NCBI GenBank assembly: GCA_903837785.1
Contig: CAILVY010000282.1
Span: 1 to 64,000 of the forward strand
DNA: 64,000 bases
Direction of reading: 5' to 3'
DNA from: Candidatus Hydrogenedentota bacterium
Lineage (GTDB): Bacteria > Hydrogenedentota > Hydrogenedentia > Hydrogenedentales > CAILVY01
Part shown: positions 25,627 to 40,100 of the stretch, one piece after another
How positions within the stretch are numbered: the stretch's first letter is position 1
Layout of the letters: the number at the start of each line of letters is the position of its first letter
The notes under the pieces: generated by a model
What the model was told of the DNA's origin: nothing
What the model saw: only the letters and a program-made list of their open reading frames with translations
Database searches by the model: none
Program-made: the position numbers and the translations under genes

Positions 25627-25791
25627 GTGGCGCCAAGCCGATCAGGTGGTATGTAACGGGACTGAGGCGCGGCCCGAGGCCGCGGGAAGGGCAGATGCTT
25701 GGGGCCGCCTTTACATCGATGTGAAGCGGGGCCCGCTCAATCCTGCAAAGCGGGCTTTCTTGAGGTGACGGACAACTGGAAGGGATGTATC
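25627..25791 (+). ncRNA. Structured 5' leader, candidate riboswitch or attenuator
   Basis: Between the promoter and the start codon several helices can be drawn by eye. CCAAGC (25633-25638) pairs with GCTTGG (25697-25702). Inside it CGCGGCC-CGA-GGCCGCG (25668-25684) forms a tight hairpin. CCGC...GCGG (25705-25729) encloses the palindrome ACATCGATGT. A terminator hairpin at 25731-25755 follows. I do not recognise a known riboswitch class. The single-stranded part between helices (25639-25667) could be a ligand-binding core. Structure is inferred without covariation. Confidence 0.45.
25731..25761 (+). terminator. Terminator-like hairpin inside the leader
   Basis: GCCCGCT/AGCGGGC is a perfect 7-bp GC-rich stem with an 11-nt loop, followed at once by TTTCTT. 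It ends 30 nt before the ATG at 25792, the position expected of an attenuator. A second AGCGGG copy lies right upstream (25725-25730). Confidence 0.6.
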
Positions 25792-28700
25792 ATGATGCAG
25801 CCGTTGGGATTTCGGTGGATGGGGTGTCTTCTGCTGGGCATGGCGATTCTCACGGGTACGGCCGGGGCGTCGAATGCCAATGACGGACTTCAGGCCGCTA
25901 AGACGCCCAAGACGCTTATTCAAAGTCCTGCCGTGCTCGTTTATATTGGCCAGTGTACCGGCGGCCAGGATTATGCGTGGCCCGCCCTGACAAACCTTGG
26001 CATCACGAACGTGGTCAGCGTTTACTCCAACACCGACCTCCTGACTCAGTTGGCAGGCGGTCCCTGGGATCTCGTCATTTACGACGGATATTACTCCTTC
26101 CTGAACGTCGCGGTCCTCGATGCGCTCGGGGCCTATTACGCCACAGGCGGAAGAATCATCTTCTCGGATTCAAATGTCCTGGGACTTGCCGGGCATCCGC
26201 TCTTCACAGCCGCCGGCGTAACGATTGTGGATGAATACAGTGTTCCCGAGCCCATTCATCCCTGGCAGGAAGATCCCTTGTTCACCACGCCCAATGTGGT
26301 GCCTCCGCTCACCCTGCTCGATGACCTCTGCAACCGCGACGGAGTGCATATCGAACCCATTGCCGGACAGGCGACGGCCCACGCAGGCGCCACCGACGTG
26401 GCTCAAACTAATAAAGCTCTGCTGACAGTCGACTCCAAGCGCCGCTTCATTTTCAACGGCTTCGCGCCGCAGACGGTTACGGGAAACGAAGACGGCGATG
26501 CCCGGACCGACATGGTTGAACTCTATGAAAACGAGATTCACCACCTGCTCCGTGGGGGGAACGGCACGCTGGTCTACTTCAGTGAATGCAACGGAGGTGA
26601 TGACTACTTCTCCGAGGCCGTGACCTATTCCACCCTTCACGCGCCAATCGTGACCACCACACCGACGGAGTTCCTCGCACAGTTAAATTCCGGCCTCTGG
26701 GATCTGGTCCTTGTCGACGATTACGGCAGCGGCACAAGCACAGCAATTCTCGACGCGCTGGTTCAGTACTATGATGACGGCGGGAAGATCATCTTCTTCG
26801 CCTACAATCTGGCCTCCTTCAACGCGCATCCCTTCATGGCCCGGGCCGGTGCCACGGCCCTCAGCACCTATTCCGCGATGCAGCCGGTCCATGACTGGGG
26901 CACGTCCCGGCTCTTCGATTTCCCGTTCAGCGTGGCAGACCTGACTGTATTCACCGATCTCTGCACTACCGACGGACAGAATCTTCAAGCCACCACCGGC
27001 ACCGCCTGTGCCGGCTACACGCAGACCGTTGACGTCAATAAGGCCGCAATTGTCCTGGATCCTCATCGTCGACTCATCCTGAACGGATTCAGTCCGCAGA
27101 ACATCACCGGAAACCAGGGTGGCTGGTTCTCGGACATGACCTCGCTTTACGTCAATGAAATCAACCTCCTTCTTTACGGCGGACGCGGCATCCTCACCTT
27201 TCTTGACCAATGCCCCGGGAGTGCGGACTACATCGCGCCCGCTTTGGCCAACCTCGGCTTCGCCGAAGTCACTCGGGCCTCCAATCCGCTCGATTTCCGC
27301 ACCCATCTCACGTCCGGCACCTGGGACCTGGTCATTTACGAATCTCACGGCATCAACATGGAACTGGAGACACTCGATGCCCTGCTGGCGTACAGCAACG
27401 AGTTCAACCCGGGGCATATGGTTCTCTCGCTCTGGGACCTCCCCGATGTCGTCAGCCATCCGCTCTTCTCCGAAAAGGCAGGTGTGACCGTCTCCGCAGG
27501 CTACTCCACGCCCCAGCCCGTCTATCCGTGGAACAATTCCATCTTGTTTCAGGCTCCAAACCACGTGCCCGATCTCACTGCGTTGAGCGATCTGTGCGGG
27601 GTGGACGGCCAGTATCTCAACGTGAGCTCCGCGGCCGCCCAGGCCGGATATACGGTTTCGCCTTCCGAGAACAATACGGCCATTGCGATCAGCCGCAGCA
27701 AACGGATTATCGTGAACGGCTTTATGCCGCAAATTGTCACGGGAGATGCGGACAGTGATGCCAAAGACGACATGGTCGAACTCTATGAAAACGAAATTCT
27801 ATACGCCAAGATCGCAGGCTCAACCGGCGTCCTCGCGTACTTTAATGGGTGTGGTTTGGGTGTCAACTATGCCGAGACGGCGCTCTCGGGCATGGGACTC
27901 GCAAAGACGATCGTCCCGAACCAGAATTGGCTCCGCAGCTACCTCGCCGCCGGCACGTGGGGATTGCTCATCTATGACAACTATGGCGAAGTCATGTCCT
28001 CCGGTACGCTGGAAGATCTCGCAGGCTACTACGACCGCGGAGGCCGCATCATCCTGTCCTCCTGGGACTTGTCTTTCAATGCGGGCCATCCGATACTCGA
28101 CCGGGCCGGTATCGCGGTCGGCCCCAGTTACAACGCGGTGCAACCCCTGAACGTCTGGAGCGTGTCCCCGCTCTTTGATACCCCCAATCTGGTTCCGGCT
28201 CCCACCGCACTGAGCGACCTGTGCGACGTCGATGGTCAGCCGCTCCAGCCATTGACCGCGACTGCCTATGCCGGATTCACTGCCATGCCGGCGCCTGATA
28301 CCGCCGCCATTACCCTCGATCCCGCCGGACGCTTCCTGCTCAATGGCTTCATGCCTCAGAACGTTACCGGCGATGAAGATGGCGACACTGCCCTGGATAT
28401 GGTCGAGCTGTATCAGAACGAAGTCCACCTCGCGCTGACGGGCGAGGCCGAACGCCAGTGTGTTCCCGAGTCTTTCCTGTCGCAACGGCCTCAGGCCCCG
28501 TTGGATCCAGGCGCCAATGGATACTACAGCGATGTGGATCTCCCTTATACCGCGTGCGAAGATTTCAGCGGCCTGGCCAATCCCATCGGTGAACTCGTGT
28601 GGTGGGGCACTTATCCCGTGAAATGCGGCGAGCCTCTTGGCACTGAGCGGTTCTTGATTTCCTTCTGTGAAGATGCCGGCGGTCTGCCCGGTACGGTTGT

Positions 28701-29247
28701 GCACGAAGAAACCGTGGTTCCCAGCGTGCAAAACGGGAACTTTCTGTACTTTAACTGGGTGTGGATGTATCAATACCGCGCCCAACTAACGGCGCCGGTC
28801 TCCATGGCGTCCGGCTGGATCAAGATCCGCTCCATTGAAGCGGACGGCTGCTATTGGGCTTGGCTGACCAGCATAGAAGGCAACCTGGCGGCGTATCAGG
28901 AAGGGGCGTCGGCCTTGACGTCGGATTTTGCCTTCTGCCTCTTGCCCGGTGGAAGCACCACCCACACCGCCGATCAGGACGGCGACAATCTGATCAGCCT
29001 CTCCGAGTTGCTTCGGGTGATTCAGTTCTTCAATTCAGACGGTTATCACTGCGAAAGCGGCACCGAGGACGACTATGCGCCCGGTCCCGGTGCGCAATCT
29101 TGCACAGCCCATGACAGTGACTACAATCCGCAGGACTGGCATGTCAGCCTTTCTGAATTGCTTCGCGTGATCCAGTTCTTCAATTCCGCCGGGTATCATG
29201 CGTGTCCCGGAGAGGGCACCGAGGATGGTTACTGTCCCGGACCCTGA
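25792..29247 (+). CDS. Secreted protein with four ~210-residue repeats and dockerin-like C terminus
   Basis: The 1,151-residue protein begins with a Sec signal (WMGCLLLGMAILTGTAGAS). Four tandem repeats follow (from residues 48, 259, 467 and 680). Each starts with a short beta strand and a CxGG-like turn, passes through a WDLVIYDxYG-like strand, and ends in NGFxPQxVTGDxDGDxxxDMVELYENEI. The first half of each looks Rossmann- or glutamine-amidotransferase-like; this is inference. After the repeats comes a beta domain (about 890-1050, SFLSQRPQAPLDPGANGYYS) and then two dockerin-like units. The Sec signal and EF-hand motifs imply an extracellular, calcium-binding location. The ORF track starts earlier at 25699; GGAAGGGA before 25792 decides the start. 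A terminator follows the gene. Confidence 0.82.
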   Translation: MMQPLGFRWMGCLLLGMAILTGTAGASNANDGLQAAKTPKTLIQSPAVLVYIGQCTGGQDYAWPALTNLGITNVVSVYSNTDLLTQLAGGPWDLVIYDGYYSFLNVAVLDALGAYYATGGRIIFSDSNVLGLAGHPLFTAAGVTIVDEYSVPEPIHPWQEDPLFTTPNVVPPLTLLDDLCNRDGVHIEPIAGQATAHAGATDVAQTNKALLTVDSKRRFIFNGFAPQTVTGNEDGDARTDMVELYENEIHHLLRGGNGTLVYFSECNGGDDYFSEAVTYSTLHAPIVTTTPTEFLAQLNSGLWDLVLVDDYGSGTSTAILDALVQYYDDGGKIIFFAYNLASFNAHPFMARAGATALSTYSAMQPVHDWGTSRLFDFPFSVADLTVFTDLCTTDGQNLQATTGTACAGYTQTVDVNKAAIVLDPHRRLILNGFSPQNITGNQGGWFSDMTSLYVNEINLLLYGGRGILTFLDQCPGSADYIAPALANLGFAEVTRASNPLDFRTHLTSGTWDLVIYESHGINMELETLDALLAYSNEFNPGHMVLSLWDLPDVVSHPLFSEKAGVTVSAGYSTPQPVYPWNNSILFQAPNHVPDLTALSDLCGVDGQYLNVSSAAAQAGYTVSPSENNTAIAISRSKRIIVNGFMPQIVTGDADSDAKDDMVELYENEILYAKIAGSTGVLAYFNGCGLGVNYAETALSGMGLAKTIVPNQNWLRSYLAAGTWGLLIYDNYGEVMSSGTLEDLAGYYDRGGRIILSSWDLSFNAGHPILDRAGIAVGPSYNAVQPLNVWSVSPLFDTPNLVPAPTALSDLCDVDGQPLQPLTATAYAGFTAMPAPDTAAITLDPAGRFLLNGFMPQNVTGDEDGDTALDMVELYQNEVHLALTGEAERQCVPESFLSQRPQAPLDPGANGYYSDVDLPYTACEDFSGLANPIGELVWWGTYPVKCGEPLGTERFLISFCEDAGGLPGTVVHEETVVPSVQNGNFLYFNWVWMYQYRAQLTAPVSMASGWIKIRSIEADGCYWAWLTSIEGNLAAYQEGASALTSDFAFCLLPGGSTTHTADQDGDNLISLSELLRVIQFFNSDGYHCESGTEDDYAPGPGAQSCTAHDSDYNPQDWHVSLSELLRVIQFFNSAGYHACPGEGTEDGYCPGP
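25933..28458 (+). repeat. Four tandem protein-domain repeats (~630 nt each)
   Basis: Units begin at 25933, 26566, 27190 and 27829 (633, 624, 639 and about 630 nt). They are divergent at DNA level but align over their full length in protein, sharing DLC-x-x-DG and the VTGDxDGD/DMVELYENE ending. The second unit has lost the acidic loop (GNQGGWFSDM). Confidence 0.85.
28968..29244 (+). other. Two dockerin-like EF-hand units
   Basis: Each unit contains SLSELLRVIQFFNS then GYH-C and TEDxYxPG. The first has a canonical 12-residue calcium loop, DQDGDNLISLSE. The second (DSDYNPQDWHVSLSE) has a three-residue insertion and probably binds calcium differently. Type I dockerins use paired EF-hand-like repeats to bind cohesins. 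Confidence 0.7.
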
Positions 29248-29396
29248 TATTCGCGTCCGCGAGACGCCCCAAACCGGGGCCCGGTGCCGGGCGGCCCGTG
29301 CCTTCCGTGCTTGATGCTGTGTCCCGGATCAGGCCGCGTAGGCCGGCCGCAGACGCGCGCCTGCCGCAACGGCCCGAGGCGTTCCGCGCTGCGGCT

Positions 29397-29421
29397 GGGG
29401 CTGCTCTTCCAGCCCCTTTCT
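29397..29421 (+). terminator. Rho-independent terminator of the repeat-protein gene
   Basis: GGGGCTG-CTCTTC-CAGCCCC is a perfect 7-bp stem with a 6-nt loop followed by TTTCT. It lies 150 nt after the stop codon at 29247 and isolates it from the next gene. Confidence 0.75.
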
Positions 29422-29433
29422 AAAACAAGCGAC

Positions 29434-29463
29434 TTGACCTCCCCTTCAGGATTGCCGCATTAT
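29434..29463 (+). promoter_or_regulatory. Candidate promoter of the lipoprotein gene
   Basis: TTGACC (29434-29439) and CATTAT (29458-29463) are 18 bp apart, about 35 nt before the ATG at 29500 and just after the terminator. Confidence 0.45.
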
Positions 29464-29499
29464 TAGCCTAATGAAACTAATCAACGGATGGGGCCTGCT

Positions 29500-33186
<3,687 letters not shown>

Positions 33187-33613
33187 CCCGACTTCTGCGA
33201 TGGCCTTGAGATGTGTTTCGATCGTCAAATCGCCAATGATGGCGTCTATACGCCCGGAAGTTCGGAGGATGTAACCGTACATATTTACTACCACGGAGTA
33301 GAACAGGTCAAGGCATTGAGTGTGTTCGAGAGCTTCCCTCCCGGCTGGAAGGTGACCAGTATACTTGGCGGCGCGACGCCTGCTCTTTATTACGGCGACT
33401 CGTACTCCGGCATCCAGTCGTTTGTCTGGATTAACATTCCCGCCTTTCCCATGACCTTCACCTATCGCATCTCCAGCCCGGTTGCTGCGCCCACGTCTGC
33501 GGGCGTCACCGGTGCTGCCCTATACCGCCTTGATGGGCCTGAACAGCGCTCGAACGAACTCACCAGTACCCTGACCCACGACTGACGCGCGCCGGGCGCC
33601 CCGAAATTGATAA

Positions 33614-33644
33614 GAGGCCCGATACGCTTGCGGTATCAGGCCTC
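33614..33644. terminator. Stem-loop between convergent genes
   Basis: GAGGCCCGATAC and GTATCAGGCCTC form a 12-position stem with a 7-nt loop. On the minus strand every position pairs (one G-U). No T-run follows in either direction. It separates the lipoprotein gene from glpK. Downstream, 33660-33671 is a perfect 12-bp palindrome GCCACATGTGGC; the rest to 33838 shows nothing clear. Confidence 0.5.
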
Positions 33645-33838
33645 CGCGGAAGGAGAAACGCCACATGTGGCACTGACCACAGGAATTGTACCACGCAAGA
33701 TGCACCCCGGCAATGCCATGTAAGTTTTTGTTTACAAGCGTCTTGCGTCGGCCTGCCACCAGGTGGACGTTCCCATCGCCCCGCCCCGCCGCCGAATTCA
33801 GCAGGGTAAACGCTGGACATCCCCGTAGTTTTGACCTT

Positions 33839-35320
33839 TCACTCCGCCGAAGATGTTGTCCGCCGTACCGCATCTTCCCAGCCGGCCAGCGCGGCCGCCC
33901 GCTTTCCTGCGTCCCACACGGGCTCGAAGATCCGGTCCACTTTCCAGATCTTCCCAATCGACTCGAGGTTGGGCCAGAAGCCAACGGCCAGCCCGGCGAG
34001 AAACGCCGCACCCAGGGCCGTCGTCTCGATGACCTGGCCGAGCACCACCGGCGTATTGAGCAGGTCTGCCTGGGTCTGCATCAAGAGGTTGTTCGCGGCC
34101 GCGCCGCCATCCACCCGAAGCTGGGGTATCCGCGCGCCCGTGTCAGCCTCCATCGTGCGCACCACGTCCGCGGACTGGAATGCGATGGACTCCAAAGCGG
34201 CCCGCACCAGATGCGCCCGCCCGGCGCCCCGTGTGAGCCCGCTGATGGTTCCACGCGCGCGCATGTCCCAATACGGCGCCCCCAGGCCCACAAACGCCGG
34301 CACGATGTGCACGCCGCCCGCGTCTTCCACTTCGCGGGCGACCGCCTCGCTCTCGGCGGCGCTCCCGATCAGTTTCAGGCCGTCCCGAAGCCACTGAATC
34401 ACCGCCCCGCCCACGAAGACACTCCCCTCCAGGGCATACTCGATCTTGCCGTCCAGTCCCCAGGCAATCGTGGTGAGCAGGCCGTTTTTCGAGGCGATGG
34501 GCGTCTCGCCCGTATTCATCAGCAGGAAACAGCCCGTGCCGTAGGTGTTCTTGCAGTCGCTCGGATGGAAGGCGGCCTGCCCGAAGAGCGCCCCCTGTTG
34601 ATCCCCCACGAGCGAGGCCACGGGAATATTGCCGCCCAGCACCCCGGTGCTTCCGTAAACCTGGCTCGACGGGCGCGCTTCCGGCAGCATCTCCGCCGGG
34701 ACCGCCAATTCCCCCAACAGGGTTGGGTCCCATTGCCGCTCGTGAATATTGAAGAGCAGCGTCCGAGATGCGTTTGAATAATCCGTCGCATGGACGCCCG
34801 TCAGCTTGTAGAGGAGCCAGGAATCGATCGTGCCGAAACACAACTCGCCGCGCGCCGCCCGCGCCCGCGCACCGGGCACATGATCCAGAATCCACTTCAC
34901 TTTCGTGCCGGAGAAATAGGCGTCCACCACGAGCCCCGTGCGCCGTTGAAACTCGTCCGCCAGGCCCCGCGCCTGGATCGCCTCGCACGTGTCCGTGGTG
35001 CGGCGGCATTGCCAGACAATGGCGTTATAGATGGGTTCCCCCGTCCTGCGGTCCCACACAACCGTCGTCTCGCGCTGGTTGGTGATCCCGATGGCTGCCA
35101 CGTCTCCGGGGGAGGCGTTCGCCTTTGCAAGCACCTCTTTCGCCGTGGCGAGCTGCGACGCCCAAATCTCGACCGGGTCATGCTCCACCCATCCCGGCTG
35201 AGGATAATGCTGGCGAAACTCGCGTTGCGCCACCGCCGCCATCCCGCCTTCGGCGTCAAACAAAATACTCCGCGAACTCGTCGTCCCCTGATCCAGCGCG
35301 AGAATAAAGTGCCTGCTCAT
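33839..35320 (-). CDS. glpK: Glycerol kinase
   Basis: The 493-residue FGGY-family enzyme phosphorylates glycerol to sn-glycerol 3-phosphate with ATP. It opens [22 protein letters not shown], has [17 protein letters not shown] and [12 protein letters not shown], and the C-terminal FGGY signature region with [17 protein letters not shown]. Length agrees with E. coli GlpK. The track starts at a TTG 22 codons upstream; GGGAGG before ATG 35320 decides the start. No glpF or glpD is adjacent, so the gene stands alone; it is convergent with the lipoprotein locus. Confidence 0.97.
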   Translation of the reverse strand: MSRHFILALDQGTTSSRSILFDAEGGMAAVAQREFRQHYPQPGWVEHDPVEIWASQLATAKEVLAKANASPGDVAAIGITNQRETTVVWDRRTGEPIYNAIVWQCRRTTDTCEAIQARGLADEFQRRTGLVVDAYFSGTKVKWILDHVPGARARAARGELCFGTIDSWLLYKLTGVHATDYSNASRTLLFNIHERQWDPTLLGELAVPAEMLPEARPSSQVYGSTGVLGGNIPVASLVGDQQGALFGQAAFHPSDCKNTYGTGCFLLMNTGETPIASKNGLLTTIAWGLDGKIEYALEGSVFVGGAVIQWLRDGLKLIGSAAESEAVAREVEDAGGVHIVPAFVGLGAPYWDMRARGTISGLTRGAGRAHLVRAALESIAFQSADVVRTMEADTGARIPQLRVDGGAAANNLLMQTQADLLNTPVVLGQVIETTALGAAFLAGLAVGFWPNLESIGKIWKVDRIFEPVWDAGKRAAALAGWEDAVRRTTSSAE

Positions 35321-35438
35321 GTGCGTCCCTCCCGTTCGGCATGCCTTGGAAAGGACAAGATAGCAACGCGTATCCCAAAAAGGCAAGAGCCCCCTGCCGC
35401 ATGCGTCGCTCGGGCATTCCGAAGAACGGGGTAACGCG

Positions 35439-35705
35439 CTACGACACCACCGCTCCGATGATTCGTTCCGCGTCCCTCGGCTTCAGCCGCTCGTGATATT
35501 CCCCGCCCGGCTCCACCACGACCACCGGACCTTTGCCGCAACGGCCCACACAGGAACATTCCTCCACCTTCACCCGCTCCTTCAACTCACGTTCCTTGAC
35601 CACGTCTTTCAGCCGGGACCGTAACTTCTTCGCGTTGTTGTCTTTGCAGTCGCCGCCCGTGCATACGTAGAGATGAACGCGTCCGTCGTCGTCCTTCTTG
35701 CCCAT
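35439..35705 (-). CDS. Thioredoxin-like [2Fe-2S] ferredoxin domain protein
   Basis: The 88-residue protein consists of one domain: [21 protein letters not shown] at the N terminus, then [21 protein letters not shown]. The Cys spacing (C-x4-C, later C-x3-C with an extra Cys) is that of the thioredoxin-fold [2Fe-2S] ferredoxin found in NuoE-like subunits and as small free proteins. It likely carries electrons in the cytoplasm; partner unknown. It is upstream of glpK on the same strand. Confidence 0.87.
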   Translation of the reverse strand: MGKKDDDGRVHLYVCTGGDCKDNNAKKLRSRLKDVVKERELKERVKVEECSCVGRCGKGPVVVVEPGGEYHERLKPRDAERIIGAVVS

Positions 35706-35794
35706 AGCCCATCCTTTGCTGATGCATTGAGTGATTCACGGCTAAGAACATGCTGGGAATGGGAACTATTCCTGGCAGGAGGCCGACGGGGCTC

Positions 35795-36934
35795 TCAAGG
35801 ATAAGTGCTGGCGCGCGCCGCCTGTGAGAAAGCCTCGATCAGTGCCGGTTCGGCGTCGAAGAAGTGATCCGATGGGCTCAGAATGAAGCCGCCGCCTTCT
35901 CCCGCTTCATCAAAGCAGCGGCGCACTTCCGCGCGGGTGGCTTCCGGCGGACAGCCCTTGAGGAAATGATACTGATCGAATCCGCCGATGAGGCAGACGC
36001 GGTCGCCCACCCGGCGCTTAACCTCCGCCAAACGGGCATCGCCGCCCATTCCCGCCGGCGCCAACGTCTCGATCGCATCGACTCCCATCGACACGATGCT
36101 CTCCAGGATTGGCATCATCCCCCCGCACGTATGATACACGATCTTCTGGCCGCACGCATGAGCCGCGGCAACGATCTGCGAATCATACGGCAGGACGAAT
36201 TCCTCGAAGAGCGCGGGGGAGATGACTGTCGAGGAAGCGTCGCCCCCGCCCAGTTCGAGTATGTCTATGTTGGCTCCTGCCATGGACCGCGCATAGGCGA
36301 GTTTCCGCTCGAGCAGAATGCCCAGTAGGCGGTGCACCCAATCCGGATCCTCCAGCGCCAGCATGATCAGCGGCTCGATGCCCACAAGACAGGCCGCATC
36401 CTGCCAACAGCCCGGCTGCCCGAAGAACTCGAAACAGGGCATCGTCCCCCGCACAAGTCCGCGCCCGCCGAAGAGCGCAGCCTCTTCATTTGCAGCGTGC
36501 ACGTCGCACAAGGGCCGGGTCATAAACTCGCCGATGAGATCGATGTCCTGTTTCCGCTTGATAATCCGTTCCGTGAGCCAGCACGTGTGCCGGTCAAACT
36601 CGAGCACGCACGAGAGTTCCCCCTTTGGGGTGTGGATCGTGTAGCGCTGCACCCGGTACTTCCAGGCCGGCAACTCGATCATCTCCGCATGCCACGTGTC
36701 CGAAGCGACGGTCCCGGGAAGCATTTCGTTCCAGTACTCCCCCCGTCCCGCATCGGGCCGCATCGGCAGGATCCAGTGAATTGGGTCCAGTACAAAGTGA
36801 TCAAAGAAGGCCTGCGGGCTGATCCCGCCCATGTACTGTGCGAGAAAATACGGCATCACGTGATGCGTCGTAACGGGCAGGCGATCCGGCGTTTGACGGT
36901 TTATGGCCGCAAGAAACCGTTCTTTAGACGTCAT
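35795..36934 (-). CDS. Uroporphyrinogen decarboxylase family protein (methyltransferase-like)
   Basis: A 379-residue URO-D family member. It begins MTSKERFLAAINRQTPDRLPV and contains the intact motif IVYHTCGGMMPILESI, whose His and Cys match the zinc ligands of MtaA/MtbA-type methyltransferases. It ends with a GGFILSPSDHFFDAEP segment common in corrinoid-linked relatives. So it may transfer a methyl group from a corrinoid protein, though no corrinoid partner is adjacent. Start at 36934 is chosen for the GGGAG upstream; the track ORF begins six codons earlier. It is divergent from the gene at 37129. Confidence 0.87.
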   Translation of the reverse strand: MTSKERFLAAINRQTPDRLPVTTHHVMPYFLAQYMGGISPQAFFDHFVLDPIHWILPMRPDAGRGEYWNEMLPGTVASDTWHAEMIELPAWKYRVQRYTIHTPKGELSCVLEFDRHTCWLTERIIKRKQDIDLIGEFMTRPLCDVHAANEEAALFGGRGLVRGTMPCFEFFGQPGCWQDAACLVGIEPLIMLALEDPDWVHRLLGILLERKLAYARSMAGANIDILELGGGDASSTVISPALFEEFVLPYDSQIVAAAHACGQKIVYHTCGGMMPILESIVSMGVDAIETLAPAGMGGDARLAEVKRRVGDRVCLIGGFDQYHFLKGCPPEATRAEVRRCFDEAGEGGGFILSPSDHFFDAEPALIEAFSQAARASTYP

Positions 36935-37058
36935 TAAACACACTACTCCCATACTAGTGTGGAGCTACCTACTCATGCACTTCGCAGCATAGTACAACCA
37001 ACCCCTCCAAGGCAACTTTCCCCGGGGGCTTGAAAGCGAATGCCGCGCCCCTCCCTCA

Positions 37059-37088
37059 TTGGACCTGAACGCGCGCCCCGGCTATAGT
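37059..37088 (+). promoter_or_regulatory. Candidate promoter of the FG-GAP/DUF4091 gene
   Basis: TTGGAC (37059-37064) and TATAGT (37083-37088) are 18 bp apart, ending 40 nt before the ATG at 37129. Confidence 0.5.
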
Positions 37089-37128
37089 GTTGCCCACAAC
37101 ACAACGCAAGACGAGGGAGTTCCTGGAG

Positions 37129-40100
37129 ATGTTTCGATACGCGTGGATCCTGGCCCTGTTGTTGGCTCCGGCCGCCTCTGCCCAAAACGTGAAATGGACT
37201 TTCAAGACCACCGGCATGCCGCAAGCGCCCACGCTTTATCCCGACGCCGTGCGTCCGACCGGCGTGCTCGTCGCGGCGGACCAACAGGTCTTCCTCCTCA
37301 GCGGCAAGGGCGAGCTGCAGTGGACCGCTTCGTTCGACAAGCTTGTGGCCAATCTTCCCACCGCAGCCGATATCGATGGCGACGGCTCGTCCGAAATCCT
37401 TGTCTCGCTGATCGAAGCCTCCATCGTATGTCTCGATGCTTCCGGAAATGTGCGCTGGACCCGCGCCCTCCCGTCAGCCGCGCACGGCTTCGGCCTGACC
37501 GTCGTCGCGGACGTGCACGCCGAACCCGGCCTCGAAATTCTTGCCGGACGCCAGGACGGCTGGCTTTACTGCCTCAGCGCAAGCGGGGAGGTCCTCTGGC
37601 GCTTCTTTGGCGACAAGTTCCGCATCGGAAACCCTGCGGCAGGCGATGTAGACGGCGATGGCTGCATCGAGATCGTCTACGGCACCGACAACGGTCACGT
37701 CTACTGCCTGAACGGGAACGGCCAACTGGATTGGGCCTGCTTTGAACAGGCGCCCTACGGGCGTTCAGGCGTGAACCTCGCCGATCTCGACGGCGATGGC
37801 AAGGTGGAAGTTCTGCTCACCCGCAGCAATCAGGGCAACGCCACATGCCTCATGGCCCTTGACGGGGCCACCGGCGAATTCAAGTGGCGCACCCGGGACC
37901 AGATGCAGAGTTACACATCCAATGTGACAGCCGATCTCGACGGCGACGGCAAGCTCGAAACGCTGCACGGCGACAAAGGCAACTGGCTCTACTGCACGAA
38001 TGCCGATGGCGTCGAGCGCTGGCGGCTTGAACTGGCGGGCCGCGGCATCTTCTGGGCGCCCGCAGTGGCCGACGTCAACGGCGACGGGGCTCTCGAGATT
38101 GTCGTCCCCATTCGCAACACGGACCCCGTCACCGGCGCCTGCTACTTCCTCGTGAGTGCCGACGGAAAGGTCCTGGCCCCGCTCAAGATTGGCGGAAGCG
38201 GCAACGCCGCCCCGGCCATCGGCGACCTCGATGGCGACGGCGCCCTTGAAGTGCTGCTCGCCACCCAGAGTCCCGATGCCGTGCAGGCACTCACGTGGGG
38301 CGGAGGCGGCAAAGTGGCCTGGGCCTGCCTGCGCGGTGACTCCGCCATGGCTGCGCGGGCCAACGTGCCCGAGGGCAAGCCCTGTCCGGCGCTGGAAGCT
38401 AGCGGCCCCGCACTCACGGCGGACATGACAGAGGTCTTCGCCGGCGCCAACGTGCTCCATGCCTCCTGGGAACAAGCCACCCCCGAGCATGCCTGCGCGG
38501 AGATCGCGGTGCGGAGGCCGGAGGGAGCGGGAGAGACGCGCATCACCGCCCTGCCGGGTGGCGTGCGCGAAGCAGACCTCGCCTGGGAAATGCCCGGCGC
38601 CGGGCAGGCCACGTGCACGATCCGGATTCTCGCCCCGGGCGTGGCCGGGGTGCTGGCGGCCGCGCAGCGGAACGTGCAGACGAATCCACCCGATGCCTGC
38701 GATTTCGAAGGCGTCGAGGCGGCCTGCAACCAGGCCATCGCGGCCGCCTCCTTCGAGAGCGCCTCCGGCCTGGAAACGCGGCGGATAGCGCTCGAGGCGG
38801 CGCGCCGTTCGCTTCAGCGCCTGGCCCAATCCCCGCACAACGATTCCGTGCTGGCCGCCCAGGCCACCGCGCTCCGCAAACAGGCCGGCGAGTTGCGCGA
38901 CATCGCCAACGCTCTCCAGGCCTTCTGGAAACAGAAGAACGGCGGCAGCTTCGTCTGCCGGCAGGACCCGAATCCCTGGGATCCTTTCGATCCCCTCGCC
39001 ATGCCCGAGGCCCTCGAAGCGAATCCGCCCGTGAAGATCATCGCGTTCGGCGACGAATTCGAGGACGCCGCCCTCAACCTGCTCAACATCTCCAATCACG
39101 CGATTGACGTGCGCTGCGTCTTCTCGAAACCCAAACTGGCGGGCGGCACGCCGGATCCCGAACCGGAGCTCGCGAATTACATCAGCCTGCGGCGAGGCCT
39201 GGCCGTGCCCGCATACAACAGCCCGATGATCCTGGACGTGCTTCCCGAACTCGATCGTTCCCGCTGCATCCGCCTGGCCCCCTTCGAAACGGCCCAGTTG
39301 TGGCTTGTCATCGACACGCACGGACTCGAAGCCGGGATCCATCAACTAACCCTCTACCTCGGCTCGATGGAGCCCGAGATGACGCTCCGGGAACTGCCCA
39401 TCACGATTGAGGTCCTGCCCGTGCGCCTCCCCGAAGGCGTCTATGCCCAGATGAACTGGGTCGGCATCAACCCCAGGGAGACTTCTGATCAGCAACTGAA
39501 AGACATGATCGACCACGGCATCAGCGTCACATACGGCCCCGTCCTGCCCACGCTTTCCGTCGATGCGGACGGCAACCTGGCCGGCGCCATCGACTGGAGC
39601 GCCACGGACGCCGGCCTTGCGCGCGTGCCGGGCTATTTCCAGTTGCTCTTTCCCAGCCCGCCGACAGTGAACTGGCCGGAAGGCGTCAAGGCGGAACCGG
39701 ACAGCGCGCTTTCCGACAAGGGCTTTGCCACGGCAGTGCGCGCGCTCGCAGAACACCTCGCCGAAAAGGGCTTCGGCTACGAGCGATGGGCGTTCTACCC
39801 CATGGACGAACCGTGGCTCACCGGACTCTCCAACATCCCCTCGTTGCGCAAGTTCTGCGAGCGGGTCAAGGCCGCCGATCCCAGCGCCCGGAACTACGCG
39901 GACCCGACCGGAATGCTCCGCGTCGAATATGTCCAGGAGTTCAAGGACCTGATCGACATCTGGCAGCCCGAAATCAACATCCTCAAACGCGACCGCCCGC
40001 TGCGCGAGTGGTTCCAGCAGAATGCCAGGACCCTGTGGGCCTATGAGGCCACCGACCCCAGCAAGGACCTGCTGCCGCTCGGCTACTACCGCGGCTACGG

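Noticed and set aside
25504-25791. tRNA gene in the leader region
   Set aside because: No acceptor/anticodon arm arrangement or TTCGA loop could be drawn; the helices fit a leader RNA better.
33685-33690. TACAAT on the minus strand as a promoter
   Set aside because: No -35 at suitable distance and it would point into the end of the lipoprotein locus.
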